Assembly (NCBI GenBank): GCA_964035545.1
Contig: OZ037768.1
Span: 14,756,175-14,820,174 of the forward strand
DNA length: 64,000 bases
Direction: 5' to 3'
Source: Bugula neritina
Taxonomy: Eukaryota > Bryozoa > Gymnolaemata > Cheilostomatida > Bugulidae
A program made the translations under genes and the position numbers. The notes beneath the pieces are model-generated. The model did not search any database, was not told the DNA's origin, and saw nothing but the letters and a program-made list of their open reading frames with translations. This document shows, piece after piece, positions 14,467 to 30,100 of this stretch (within the stretch, counting starts at the first letter, position 1; each line of letters starts with the position of its first letter).

Positions 14467-17400
14467 AAATACACTGCAACACACTGAAATATACTGAAAC
14501 ATAACGAAATATATGGTAACCCACTAAAATATGTTGCAAACCACTGAAATATACTGGAACATACTGCAACATAATGAAGTATACTGCAACATAGTGAAAT
14601 ATACTGCAAGGTACTGCAACATACTGAAATACACTGTAACGTACTGAAATACACTGCAACATACTGAAATATACTGCATGATACTGCAACATACTGATAC
14701 ACATTGTAAGATACTGAAATACACTGCAACATACCGCAACATACTGCAACGTATTGAAATACACTGTAACATATTGAAAAACACTGCAACACAATGAATT
14801 ATACTGAAATACATTGTAAGATACTGAAATACACTGCAAGATACTGCAACATAATGGAATATATGTTAACCTACTGAAATATGTTGAAAACTACTGAAAT
14901 ATACTGCAACATAATGCAACATAATGAAAGATACTGCAACATACTGAAATAAACTGCAAGATACTGCAACATACTGAAATACACTGCAACACACTGAAGT
15001 ATACTGTAATATACAGAAATGTACTGTAAAATACTGAAATATACTTCAACATACTGAAAAACACCTAAAAATATTGAAACATACTGATATACACTGAAAC
15101 ATACTGAAATACACTGCAACACATTGGAATATACTGCAACATACCGAAATATATGGTAACCTACTGAAGTATGTTGCAAACTACTGAAATATACTGCAAC
15201 ATACTGAAATACGCCGTAACATACTGAAATACACTGCAACATACTGAAACACACTGTAACAAATTGAAATACACTGCAACACACTGAAACATACTGAAAC
15301 ATACCGAAATATAAGGTAACCTACTGAAATATGTTGCAAACCACTGAAACATACTGCATAATCATGCAACAAAATGAAATAAACGGTAACACTGAAGCAT
15401 ACTGCAATATACTGAAATATACTGTAACATACTAAGACATACTGCAACATACCGAAATATATGGTAACCTACTGAAATATGTTGCAAACGACTGAAATAT
15501 ACTGCAACATACTGCAACATATTGAAGTATACTGCAACATACTGAAATATACTGCAAGATACTCCAACATACTGAAATACACTGTAACATACTGAAATAC
15601 ACTGCAACATACTGAAATACACTGCAAGATACTGCAACATACTGAAACACATTGTAAGATACTGAAATGCACTGCAACATACCGCAACATACTGCAACGT
15701 ATTGAAATACACTGTAACATATTGAAAAACACTGCAACACATTGAAATATACTGCAACATACTAAAACCTACGGCAACATACTGAAATATACTGCGACAC
15801 ATTGAAATATAGTGCAACATACTGAAATATGCTGTAGCATACTGAATTACACTGCAATACACTGAAGTATACTGTAATATACAGAAACGTACTGTAACAT
15901 ACTGAAACATACGGCAACATACTAAAATATACTGCGACACATTGAAACATACTGCAACATACTGAAATACACCAAAACATACTAAACTCCCCTGCAACAT
16001 TCTGAAATACACTGTAACACATTGAAATACACTGCAACACAGTGAATTACACTGAAATACATTGTAAGATACGGAAACACACTGCAACATACTGCAACAT
16101 AATGAAATATATGGTAACCTACTGAAATATGTTGAAAACTACTGAAATATACTGCAACATTATGCAACATAATGAAAGATACTGCAATATACTGAAATAT
16201 ACTGCAACATACTGAAATACGCCGTAACATACTGAAATACACTGCAACATACTGAAACACACTGTAACAAATTGAAATACACTGCAACACACTGAAACAT
16301 ACTGAAACATACCGAAATATAAGGTAACCTACTGAAATATGTTGCAAACCACTGAAACATACTGCATAATCATGCAACAAAATGAAATAAACGGTAACAC
16401 TGAAGCATACTGCAATATACTGAAATATACTGTAACATACTAAGACATACTGCAACATACCGAAATATATGGTAACCTACTGAAATATGTTGCAAACGAC
16501 TGAAATATACTGCAACATACTGCAACATATTGAAGTATACTGCAACATACTGAAATATACTGCAAGATACTCCAACATACTGAAATACACTGTAACATAC
16601 TGAAATACACTGCAACATACTGAAATACACTGCAAGATACTGCAACATACTGAAACACATTGTAAGATACTGAAATGCACTGCAACATACCGCAACATAC
16701 TGCAACGTATTGAAATACACTGTAACATATTGAAAAACACTGCAACACATTGAAATATACTGCAACATACTAAAACATACGGCAACATACTGAAATATAC
16801 TGCGACACATTGAAATATAGTGCAACATACTGAAATATGCTGTAGCATACTGAATTACACTGCAATACACTGAAGTATACTGTAATATACAGAAACGTAC
16901 TGTAACATACTGAAACATACGGCAACATACTAAAATATACTGCGACACATTGAAACATACTGCAACATACTGAAATACACCAAAACATACCAAACTCCCC
17001 TGCAACATTCTGAAATACACTGTAACACATTGAAATACACTGCAACACAGTGAATTACACTGAAATACATTGTAAGATACGGAAACACACTGCAACATAC
17101 TGCAACATAATGAAATATATGGTAACCTACTGAAATATGTTGAAAACTACTGAAATATACTGCAACATTATGCAACATAATGAAAGATACTGCAATATAC
17201 TGAAATAAACTGCAAGATACTGCAACATACTGAAATACACTGTAACATACTGAAATACACTGTAACATATTGAAATACACTGCGACATACTGCAACATAC
17301 TGAAAAACGCTGTAACATATTGAAATACACTGCAAGACACTGAAATATTCCGCAACATACCGAAATATATGGTAATCTAATGAGATATTCTGTAACACGT

Positions 17401-20400
17401 TGAAGTACACTGCAACATACTGAAATACACTGCAACACACTAAATTATACTGTAATTTACAGAAATGTACTGCAACATACTGGAATATACTGCAAGATAC
17501 TGCAACATACTGAAATACACTGTAACATAATGCAATACACTGCAACATACTGAAATATATTGCATGATACTGCAACATACTGATACACATTGTAAGATAC
17601 TGAAATGCATTGCAACATACTGAAATATGCTGCATGATACTGCAACATACTCATACACATTGTAAGATACTGAAATACACTGCAACATACCGCAACATAC
17701 TGCAACGTATTGAAATACACTGTAACATATTGAAAAACACTGCAACACATTGAAATATACTGCAACATACTGAAACATACGGCAACATACTGAAATGTAC
17801 TGTGACACATTGAAATATAGTGCAACATACTGAAATATGCAGTAGCATACTGAAATACACTGCAATACACTGAAGTATACAGTAATATACAGAATTGTAC
17901 TGTAACTTACTGAAACATACGGTAACATACTAAAATATACTGCGACACATTGAAATATACTGCAACATACTGAAATACACTGCAACATACTGAAATACAC
18001 TGTAACATATTGAAATACACTGCAACACACTGAAATATACTGAAACATACCGCAATATATGGTAACCTACTGTAATATGTTGCAAACCACTGAAACATAC
18101 TGCATCATCCTGCAACAAAATGAAATATACGGTAACACTGAAGCATACTGCAATATACTGAGATATACTGTAACAACTAAGACATACTGCAACATACCAA
18201 AAAAAATGGTTACCTACTGAAATATGTTACAAACTACTGAAACATACTGCAACATACTGCAACATAATGAAATATACTGCAACATGCTGAAAGATACTGC
18301 AACATAATGCAACATACTGAAATACACTATAGAATATTGAAATATACTGCAACATACTGAAATATACAGCAAGATACTGCGAAATACTGAAATACATAGT
18401 AAGATACCTAAATACACTGCAACATGCTGCAACATACTGCAACATATTGAAATACACTGTAACATATTGAAAAACACTGCAACACATTGAAATATACCGC
18501 AACATACCGAAGTATATGGTAGCCTACTGAAATATACTGCGACATACTGAAATACACTGTAACGTACTGAAATACACTGCAACATACTGAAATACACTGT
18601 AACATATTAAAATACACTGCAACACACTGAAATATACTGAAACATAACGAAATATATGGTAACCCACTAAAATATGTTGCAAACCACTGAAATATACTGG
18701 AACATACTGCAACATAATGAAGTATACTGCAACATAGTGAAATATACTGCAAGATACTGCAACATACTGAAATACACTGTAACGTATTGAAATACACTGT
18801 AACATATTGAAAAACACTGCAACACATTGAAATATACTGCAACATACTAAAACATACGGCAACATACTGAAATATACTGCGACACATTGAAATATAGTGC
18901 AACATACTGAAATATGCTGTAGCATACTGAATTACACTGCAATACACTGAAGTATACTGTAATATACAGAAACGTACTGTAACATACTGAAACATACGGC
19001 AACATACTAAAATATACTGCGACACATTGAAACATACTGCAACATACTGAAATACACCAAAACATACTAAACTCCCCTGCAACATTCTGAAATACACTGT
19101 AACACATTGAAATACACTGCAACACAGTGAATTACACTGAAATACATTGTAAGATACGGAAACACACTGCAACATACTGCAACATAATGAAATATATGGT
19201 AACCTACTGAAATATGTTGAAAACTACTGAAATATACTGCAACATTATGCAACATAATGAAAGATACTGCAATATACTGAAATATACTGCAACATACTGA
19301 AATACGCCGTAACATACTGAAATACACTGCAACATACTGAAACACACTGTAACAAATTGAAATACACTGCAACACACTGAAACATACTGAAACATACCGA
19401 AATATAAGGTAACCTACTGAAATATGTTGCAAACCACTGAAACATACTGCATAATCATGCAACAAAATGAAATAAACGGTAACACTGAAGCATACTGCAA
19501 TATACTGAAATATACTGTAACATACTAAGACATACTGCAACATACCGAAATATATGGTAACCTACTGAAATATGTTGCAAACGACTGAAATATACTGCAA
19601 CATACTGCAACATATTGAAGTATACTGCAACATACTGAAATATACTGCAAGATACTCCAACATACTGAAATACACTGTAACATACTGAAATACACTGCAA
19701 CATACTGAAATACACTGCAAGATACTGCAACATACTGAAACACATTGTAAGATACTGAAATGCACTGCAACATACCGCAACATACTGCAACGTATTGAAA
19801 TACACTGTAACATATTGAAAAACACTGCAACACATTGAAATATACTGCAACATACTAAAACATACGGCAACATACTGAAATATACTGCGACACATTGAAA
19901 TATAGTGCAACATACTGAAATATGCTGTAGCATACTGAATTACACTGCAATACACTGAAGTATACTGTAATATACAGAAACGTACTGTAACATACTGAAA
20001 CATACGGCAACATACTAAAATATACTGCGACACATTGAAACATACTGCAACATACTGAAATACACCAAAACATACTAAACTCCCCTGCAACATTCTGAAA
20101 TACACTGTAACACATTGAAATACACTGCAACACAGTGAATTACACTGAAATACATTGTAAGATACGGAAACACACTGCAACATACTGCAACATAATGAAA
20201 TATATGGTAACCTACTGAAATATGTTGAAAACTACTGAAATATACTGCAACATTATGCAACATAATGAAAGATACTGCAATATACTGAAATAAACTGCAA
20301 GATACTGCAACATACTGAAATACACTGTAACATACTGAAATACACTGTAACATATTGAAATACACTGCGACATACTGCAACATACTGAAAAACGCTGTAA

Positions 20401-21694
20401 CATATTGAAATACACTGCAAGACACTGAAATATTCCGCAACATACCGAAATATATGGTAATCTAATGAGATATTCTGTAACACGTTGAAGTACACTGCAA
20501 CATACTGAAATACACTGCAACACACTAAATTATACTGTAATTTACAGAAATGTACTGCAACATACTGGAATATACTGCAAGATACTGCAACATACTGAAA
20601 TACACTGTAACATAATGCAATACACTGCAACATACTGAAATATATTGCATGATACTGCAACATACTGATACACATTGTAAGATACTGAAATGCACTGCAA
20701 CATACTGAAATATGCTGCATGATACTGCAACATACTCATACACATTGTAAGATACTGAAATACACTGCAACATACCGCAACATACTGCAACGTATTGAAA
20801 TACACTGTAACATATTGAAAAACACTGCAACACATTGAAATATACTGCAACATACTGAAACATACGGCAACATACTGAAATGTACTGCGACACATTGAAA
20901 TATAGTGCAACATACTGAAATATGCAGTAGCATACTGAAATACACTGCAATACACTGAAGTATACAGTAATATACAGAATTGTACTGTAACTTACTGAAA
21001 CATACGGTAACATACTAAAATATACTGCGACACATTGAAATATACTGCAACATACTGAAATACACTGCAACATACTGAAATACACTGTAACATATTGAAA
21101 TACACTGCAACACACTGAAATATACTGAAACATACCGCAATATATGGTAACCTACTGTAATATGTTGCAAACCACTGAAACATACTGCATCATCCTGCAA
21201 CAAAATGAAATATACGGTAACACTGAAGCATACTGCAATATACTGAGATATACTGTAACAACTAAGACATACTGCAACATACCAAAAAAAATGGTTACCT
21301 ACTGAAATATGTTACAAACTACTGAAACATACTGCAACATACTGCAACATAATGAAATATACTGCAACATGCTGAAAGATACTGCAACATAATGCAACAT
21401 ACTGAAATACACTATAGAATATTGAAATATACTGCAACATACTGAAATATACAGCAAGATACTGCGAAATACTGAAATACATAGTAAGATACCTAAATAC
21501 ACTGCAACATACTGCAACATACTGCAACATATTGAAATACACTGTAACATATTGAAAAACACTGCAACACATTGAAATATACCGCAACATACCGAAGTAT
21601 ATGGTAGCCTACTGAAATATACTGCGACATACTGAAATACACTGTAACGTACTGAAATACACTGCAACATACTGAAATACACTGTAACATATTA
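14467..21694. repeat. 7.2-kb higher-order repeat A, copy 3 (A3)
   Basis: This copy is 7228 bp and colinear with A1 and A2. Its first half carries the variants that A2 has and A1 lacks. Its second half lacks the variants shared by A1 and A2: for example it has GTAACATACT near 19311 where they have GTAAACTACT, and ATATAGTGC near 20901 where they have ATACAGTGC. It contains the same nested 1008-bp and 3.09-kb sub-repeats. No gene is present. Confidence 0.92.
15188..17203. repeat. 1008-bp tandem duplication inside A3
   Basis: This is the counterpart of the A1 and A2 duplications, with landmarks at 15362 and 16370 (offset 1008). It keeps the left/right difference seen in A2 (CCTACGG near 15769 against CATACGG in the right half), showing the two halves were inherited as a block. 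Confidence 0.88.
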
Positions 21695-24650
21695 AAATAC
21701 ACTGCAACACACTGAAATATACTGAAACATAACGAAATATATGGTAACCCACTAAAATATGTTGCAAACCACTGAAATATACTGGAACATACTGCAACAT
21801 AATGAAGTATACTGCAACATAGTGAAATATACTGCAAGATACTGCAACATACTGAAATACACTGTAACGTACTGAAATACACTGCAACATACTGAAATAT
21901 ACTGCATGATACTGCAACATACTGATACACATTGTAAGATACTGAAATACACTGCAACATACCGCAACATACTGCAACGTATTGAAATACACTGTAACAT
22001 ATTGAAAAACACTGCAACACATCGAAATATACTGCAACATACTGAAACATACGGCAACATACTGAAATATACTGCGACACATTGAAATATAGTGCAACAT
22101 ACTGAAATATGCTGTAGCATACTGAAATACACTGCAATACACTGAAGTATACTGTAATATACAGAAACGTACTGTAACATACTGAAACATACGGCAACAT
22201 ACTAAAATATACTGCAACACATTGAAATATACTGCAACATACTGAAATACACCGTAACATACTAAACTCCACTGCAACATTCTGAATTACACTGTAACAC
22301 ATTGAAATACACTGCAACACAATGAATTATACTGAAATACATTGTAAGATACTGAAATACACTGCAAGATACTGCAACATAATGGAATATATGTTAACCT
22401 ACTGAAATATGTTGAAAACTACTGAAATATACTGCAACATAATGCACCATAATGAAAGATACTGCAACATACTGATATAAACTGCAAGATACTGCAACAT
22501 ACTGAAATACACTGCAACACACTGAAGTATACTGTAATATACAGAAATGTACCGTAAAATACTGAAATATACTTCAACATACTGAAAAACACCTAAAAAT
22601 ATTGAAACATACTGATATACACTGAAACATACTGAAATACACTGCAACACATTGGAATATACTGCAACATACCGAAATATATGGTAACCTACTGAAGTAT
22701 GTTGCAAACTACTGAAATATACTGCAACATACTGAAATACGCCGTAACATACTGAAATACACTGCAACATACTGAAATACACTGCAAGATACTGCAACAT
22801 ACTGAAACATACCGAAATATAAGGTAACCTACTGAAATATGTTGCAAACCACTGAAACATACTGCATAATCATGCAACAAAATGAAATAAACGGTAACAC
22901 TGAAGCATACTGCAATATACTGAAATATAGTGTAACATACTAAGACATACTGCAACATACCGAAATATATGGTAACCTACTGAAATATGTTGCAAACGAC
23001 TGAAATATACTGCAACATACTGCAACATATTGAAGTATACTGCAACATACTGAAATATACTGCAAGATACTCCAACATACTGAAATACACTGTAACATAC
23101 TGAAATACACTGCAACATACTGAAATACACTGCAAGATACTGCAACATACTGAAACACATTGTAAGATACTGAAATGCACTGCAACATACCGCAACATAC
23201 TGCAACGTATTGAAATACACTGTAACATATTGAAAAACACTGCAACACATTGAAATATACTGCAACATACTAAAACATACGGCAACATACTGAAATATAC
23301 TACGACACATTGAAATATAGTGCAACATACTGAAATATGCTGTAGCATACTGAAATACACTGCAATACACTGAAGTATACTGTAATATACAGAAACGTAC
23401 TGTAACATACTGAAACATACGGCAACATACTAAAATATACTGCGACACATTGAAACATACTGCAACATACTGAAATACACCAAAACATACTAAACTCCCC
23501 TGCAACATTCTGAAATACACTGTAACACATTGAAATACACTGCAACACAGTGAATTACACTGAAATACATAGTAAGATACGGAAACACACTGCAACATAC
23601 TGCAACATAATGAAATATATGGTAACCTACTGAAATATGTTGAAAACTACTGAAATATACTGCAACATTATGCAACATAATGAAAGATACTGCAATATAC
23701 TGAAATAAACTGCAAGATACTGCAACATACTGAAATACACTGTAACATACTGAAATACACTGTTACATATTGAAATACACTGCGACATACTGCAACATAC
23801 TGAAAAACGCTGTAGCATATTGAAATACACTGCAAGACACTGAAATATTCCGCAACATACCGAAATATATGGTAATCTAATGAGATATACTGTAACACGT
23901 TGAAGTACACTGCAACATACTGAAATACACTGCAACACACTAAATTATACTGTAATTTACAGAAATGTACTGCAACATACTGGAATATACTGCAAGATAC
24001 TGCAACATACTGAAATACACTGTAACATAATGCAATACATTGCAACATACTGAAATATACTGCATGATACTGCAACATACTGATACACATTGTAAGATAC
24101 TGAAATGCACTGCAACATACTGAAATATGCTGCATGATACTGCAACATACTCATACACATTGTAAGATACTGAAATACACTGCAACATACCGCAACATAC
24201 TGCAACGTATTGAAATACACTGTAACATATTGAAAAACACTGCAACACATTGAAATATACTGCAACATACTGAAACATACGGCAACATACTGAAATGTAC
24301 TGCGACACATTGAAATATAGTGCAACATACTGAAATATGCTGTAGCATACTGAAATACACTGCAATACACTGAAGTATACTGTAATATATAGAATTGTAC
24401 TGTAACATACTGAAACATACGGTAACATACTAAAATATACTGCGACACATTGAAATATACTGCAACATACTGAAATACACCGTAACATACTGAAATACAC
24501 TGCAACATACTGAAATGCACTGTAACATATTGAAATACACTGCAACACACTGAAATATACTGAAACATACCGAAATATATGGTAACCTACTGAAATATGT
24601 TGCAAACCACTGAAACATACTGCATCATCCTGCAACAAAATTAAATATAC
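21695..24650. repeat. Divergent, shorter fourth copy of repeat A (A4)
   Basis: Alignment to A1 is continuous but with three structural differences. A 300-bp stretch (22021-22320), bounded on both sides by ACTGCAACAC, is present here and absent from A1-A3. Twenty bp (two decamers) are missing near 22770-22800. Only one copy of the 1008-bp unit is present: landmark 22870 maps equally to A1 896 and 1904, and the sequence then runs straight on to the equivalent of A1 2661 (found at 23627). Substitutions are also more frequent than between A1, A2 and A3. The right boundary, where it grades into mosaic sequence, is approximate. Confidence 0.82.
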
Positions 24651-26864
24651 GGTAACACTGAAGCATACTGCAATATACTGAAATATACTGTAACATACTA
24701 AGACACACTGCAACATACCGAAAAATATGGTAACCTACTGAAATATGTTACAAACTACTGAAACATACTGCAACATACTGCAACATAATGAAATATACTG
24801 CAACATAATGAAATATACTGCAACATACTGAAAGATACTGCAAGTTACTGCAAAATACTGAAATACATTGTAAGATACCTAAATACACTGCAACATACTG
24901 CAACATACTGCAACATATTGAAATACACTGTAACATATTGAAAAACACTGCAACACATTGAAATATACCGCAACATACCGAAGTATATGGTAGCCTACTG
25001 AAATATACTGCGACATACTGAAATACACTGTAACGTACTGAAATACACTGCAACATACTGAAATACACTGTAACATATTAAAATACACTGCAACACACTG
25101 AAATATACTGAAACATACCGAAATATATGGTAACCCACTGAAATATGTTGCAAACCACTGAAATATACTGCAACATACTGCAACATAATGAAGTATACTG
25201 CAACAGACTGAAATATACTGCAACATACTGAAATACACTGTAACATATTGAAATACACTGCAACACACTCAAATATACTGAAACATACCGAAATATATGG
25301 TAACCTACTGAAATATGTTGCAAACCACTGAAACATACTGCATCATCCTGCAACAAAATGAAGTATACGGTAACACTGAAGCATACTGCAACATACTGGA
25401 ACATACTAAGACATACTCCAACATACCGAAAAATATGGTAACCTACTGAAATATGTTACAAACTATTGAAATATACTGCAGCATACTGCAACATAATGGA
25501 ATATACTGCAACATACTGAAAGATACTGCAACATACTGAAATACACTATAGAATACCGAAATATACTGCAACATACTGAAATATACTGCAAGATACTGCA
25601 AAATACTGAAATACATTGTGAGATACCTAAATACACTGCAACATACTGCAACATACTGCAACATATTGAAATACACTGTAACATATTGAAAAACACTGCA
25701 TCACATTGAAATATACCGCAACATACCGAAGTATATGGTAGCCTACTGAAATAAACTGCGACATACTGAAATACACTGTAACGTACTAAAATACACTGCA
25801 ACATACTGAAATACACTGTAACATATTAAAATACACTGCAACACACTGAAATATACTGAAACATACCGAAATATATGGTAACCCACTGAAATATGTGGCA
25901 AACCACTGAAATAGACTGCAACATACTGCAACATAATGAAGTATACTGCAACAGACTGAAATATACGGCAAGAAACTGCAACACACCGAAATACACTGTA
26001 ACATACTGAAGTACAATGCAATATACTGATATATACTGCATGATACTGCAACATACTGATACACATTGTAAGATACTGAAATACACTGCAACATACCGCA
26101 ACATACTGCAACGTATTGAAATACACTGTAACATATTGAAAAACACTGCAACACATTGAAATATACTGCAACATACTGAAACATACGGCAACATACTAAA
26201 ATATACTGCGACACATTGAAATATAGTGCAACATACTGAAATATGCTGTAGCATACTGAAATACACTGCAATACACTGAAGTATACTGTAATATACAGGA
26301 ACGTACTGTAACATACTGAAACATACGGCAACATACTAAAATATACTGCGACACATTGAAAGATCCTGCAACATACTGAAATATACCGTAACATACTAAA
26401 CTCCACTGCGACATTCTGAAACACACTGTAACACATTAAAATACACTGCAACACACTGAAATATACTGAAACATACCGCAATATATGGTAACCTACTGTA
26501 ATATGTTGCAAACCACTGAAACATACTGCATCATCCTGCAACATAATGAAAGATACTGCAACATACTGATATAAACTGCAAGATACTGCAACATACTGAA
26601 ATACACTGCAACACACTAAGGTATACTGTAACATACACAAATTTACTGTAACATACTGAAACATGCCGCAGCATTTATAATATACTGCAACAGATTGAAA
26701 TATACTGCACCATACTGAAATATGCTGTAGCATACTGAAATACACTGCAACACACTGAAGTATACTGTAACATACAGAAATTTACTGTAAAATACTGAAA
26801 TATACTTCAACATACTGAAAACTACCTAAAAATATTGAAACATACTGATATACACTGAAACATA
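24650..26864. repeat. Mosaic satellite between repeat A4 and array B
   Basis: This stretch is decameric throughout but belongs to no local tandem unit. Most of it (to about 26450) is the right part of a 3.1-kb segment (23350-26450) that recurs at 40566-43666 with an offset of 17216 bp. The part at about 25590-26430 is also present at 38475-39310 (offset 12884). From 26450 to 26864 it reads as short fragments of B-type sequence, including a 9-bp monomer GCAGCATTT near 26670. No gene is present. Confidence 0.8.
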
Positions 26865-27380
26865 CTGAAATACACTGCAACATACTGTAATATACTGCAA
26901 GATACTGCAACATACTGAAACACATTGTAAGATACTGAAATGCATTGCAACATACCGCAACATACTGCAACGTATTGAAATACACTGTAACATATTGAAA
27001 AACACTGCAACACATTGAAATATACTGCAACATACTGAAATATACTGCAAGATACTGCAAAATACTGAAATACATTGTGAGATACCTAAATACACTGCAA
27101 CATACTGAAATACACTGTAACATACTGAAATACACTGCAACATACTGAAATATACTGCAAGATACTGCAACATACTGAAACACATTGTAAGATACTGAAA
27201 TGCACTGCAACATACCGCAACATACTGCAACGTATTGAAATACACTGTAACATATTGAAAAACACTGCAACACATTGAAATATACTGCAACATACTGAAA
27301 TATACTGCAAGATACTGCAAAATACTGAAATACATTGTGAGATACCTAAATACACTGCAACATACTGCAACATACTGCAA
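26861..27380. repeat. 260-bp tandem duplication in B1
   Basis: Twenty-six decamers at 26861-27120 are repeated at 27121-27380. Paired landmarks are GAAACACATTGTAAG (26918 and 27178) and CATTGTGAGATACC (27073 and 27333). The pair is conserved at the same place in B2 (about 30097-30616) and B3 (about 33333-33852). It is also present in the related 45.6-47.2 kb region, so it predates amplification of B. Confidence 0.88.
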
Positions 27381-30100
27381 CATATTGAAATACACTGTAA
27401 CATATTGAAAAACACTGCAACACATTGAAATATACCGCAACATACCGAAGTATATGGTAGCCTACTGAAATATACTGCGACATACTGAAATACACTGTAA
27501 CGTACTAAAATACACTGCAACATACTGAAATACACTGTAACATATTAAAATACACTGCAACACACTGAAATATACTGAAACATACCGAAATATATGGTAA
27601 CCCACTGAAATATGTGGCAAACCACTGAAATAGACTGCAACATACTGCAACATAATGAAGTATACTGCAACAGACTGAAATATACGGCAAGAAACTGCAA
27701 CACACCGAAATACACTGTAACATACTGAAGTACACTGCAACATACTGAAATATACTGCATGATACTGCAACATACTGATACACATGTAAGATACTGAAAT
27801 ACACTGCAACATACCGCAACATACTGCAACGTATTGAAATTCACTGTAACATATTGAAAAACACTGCAACACATTGAAATATACTGCAACATACTGAAAC
27901 ATACGGCAACATACTGAAATTTACTGCGACACACTGAAATATAGTGCAACATACTGAAATATACTGTAGCATACTGAAATACACTGCAATACACTGAAGT
28001 ATACTGTAATATACAGGAACGTACTGTAACATACTGAAACATACGGCAACATACTAAAATATACTGCGACACATTGAAAGATCCTGCAACATACTGAAAT
28101 ACACCGTAACATACTAAACTCCACTGCGACATTCTGAAATACACTGTAACACATTAAAATACACTGCAACACATTGAATTATACTGAAATACATCGTAGG
28201 ATACTGAAATACACTGCAAGATATTGCAACATAATGGAATATATGGTAACCTACTGAAATATGTTGAAAACTACTGAAATATACTGCAACATAATGCAAC
28301 ATAATGAAAGATACTGCAACATACTGATATAAACTGCAAGATACTGCAACATACTGAAATACACTGCAACACACTAAGGTATACTGTAACATACACAAAT
28401 TTACTGTAACATACTGAAACATGCCGCAGCATTTATAATATACTGCAACAGATTGAAATATACTGCACCATACTGAAATATGCTGTAGCATACTGAAATA
28501 CACTGCAACACACTGAAGTATACTGTAACATACAGAAATGTACTGTAAAATACTGAAATATACTTCAACATACTGAAAACTACCTAAAAATATTGAAACA
28601 TACTGATATACACTGAAACATACTGAAATACACTGCAACACATTGGAATATACTGCAACATACTGAAATATATGGTAACCTACTGAAGTATGTTGCAAAC
28701 AACTGAAATATACTGCAACATACTGAAATACGCCAGAACATACTGAAATACACTGCAACATACTGAAATACACTGTAACAAATTGAAATACACTGCAACA
28801 CACTGAAATATACTGAAACATACCGAAATATAAGGTAACCTACCGAAATATGTTGCAAACCACTGAAACATACTGCATAATCCTGCAACAAAATGAAATA
28901 AACGGTAACACTGAAGCATACTGCAATATACTGAAATACACTGTAACATACTAAGACATACTGCAACATACCGAAATATATGGTAACCTACTGAAATATG
29001 TTGCAAACGACTGAAATATACTGCAACATACTGCAACATATTGAAGTATACTGCAACATACTGAAATATACTGCAAGATACTGCAACATACTGAAATACA
29101 CTGTAACATACTGAAATACACTGCAACATACTGAAATATACTGCAAGATACTGCAACATACTGAAACACATTGTAAGATACTGAAATGCACTGCAACATA
29201 CTGCAACATACTGCAACGTATTGAAATACACTGTAACATATTGAAAAACACTGCAACACGTTGAAATATACTGCAACATACTGAAATACACTGCAAGATA
29301 CTGCAAAATACTGAAATACATTGTGAGATACCTAAATACACTGCAACATACTGCAACTTACTGCAACATATTGAAATCCACTGTAACATATTGAAAAACA
29401 CTGCAACACATTGAAATATACCGCAACATACCGAAGTATATGGTAGCCTACTGAAATATACTGCGACATACTGAAATACACTGTAACGTACTAAAATACA
29501 CTGCAACATACTGAAATACACTGTAACATATTAAAATACACTGCAACACACTGAAATATACTGAAACATACCGAAATATATGGTAACCCACTGAAATATG
29601 TTGCAAACCACTGAAATAGACTGCAACATACTGCAACATAATGAAGTATACTGCAACAGACTGAAATATACGGCAAGAAACTGCAACACACCGAAATACA
29701 CTGTAACATACTGAAGTACACTGCAACATACTGAAATATACTGCATGATACTGCAACATACTGATACACATTGTAAGATACTGAAATACACTGCAACATA
29801 CCGCAACATACTGCAACGTATTGAAATACACTGTAACATATTGAAAAACACTGCAACACATTGAAATATACTGCAACATACTGAAACATACGGCAACATA
29901 CTGAAATATACTGCGACACATTGAAATATAGTGCAACATACTGAAATATGCTGTAGCATACTGAAATACACTGCAATACACTGAAGTATACTGTAATATA
30001 CAGGAACGTACTGTAACATACTGAAACATACGGCAACATACTAAAATATACTACGACACATTGAAAGATCCTGCAACATACTGAAATACACTGTAACATA
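26865..30100. repeat. 3236-bp higher-order repeat B, copy 1 (B1)
   Basis: Landmarks at 27086, 27545, 27921, 28114 and 28580 recur 3236 bp later. The start is placed at 26865, where sequence matching 30101 and 33337 first appears. Its three short monomers are the octamer GTAACACT near 28906, the nonamer GATACACAT at 27777-27785 and the nonamer GCAGCATTT near 28424. They total four missing bases and account for the final digit of 3236. A 260-bp tandem duplication sits at its left end. Confidence 0.9.
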
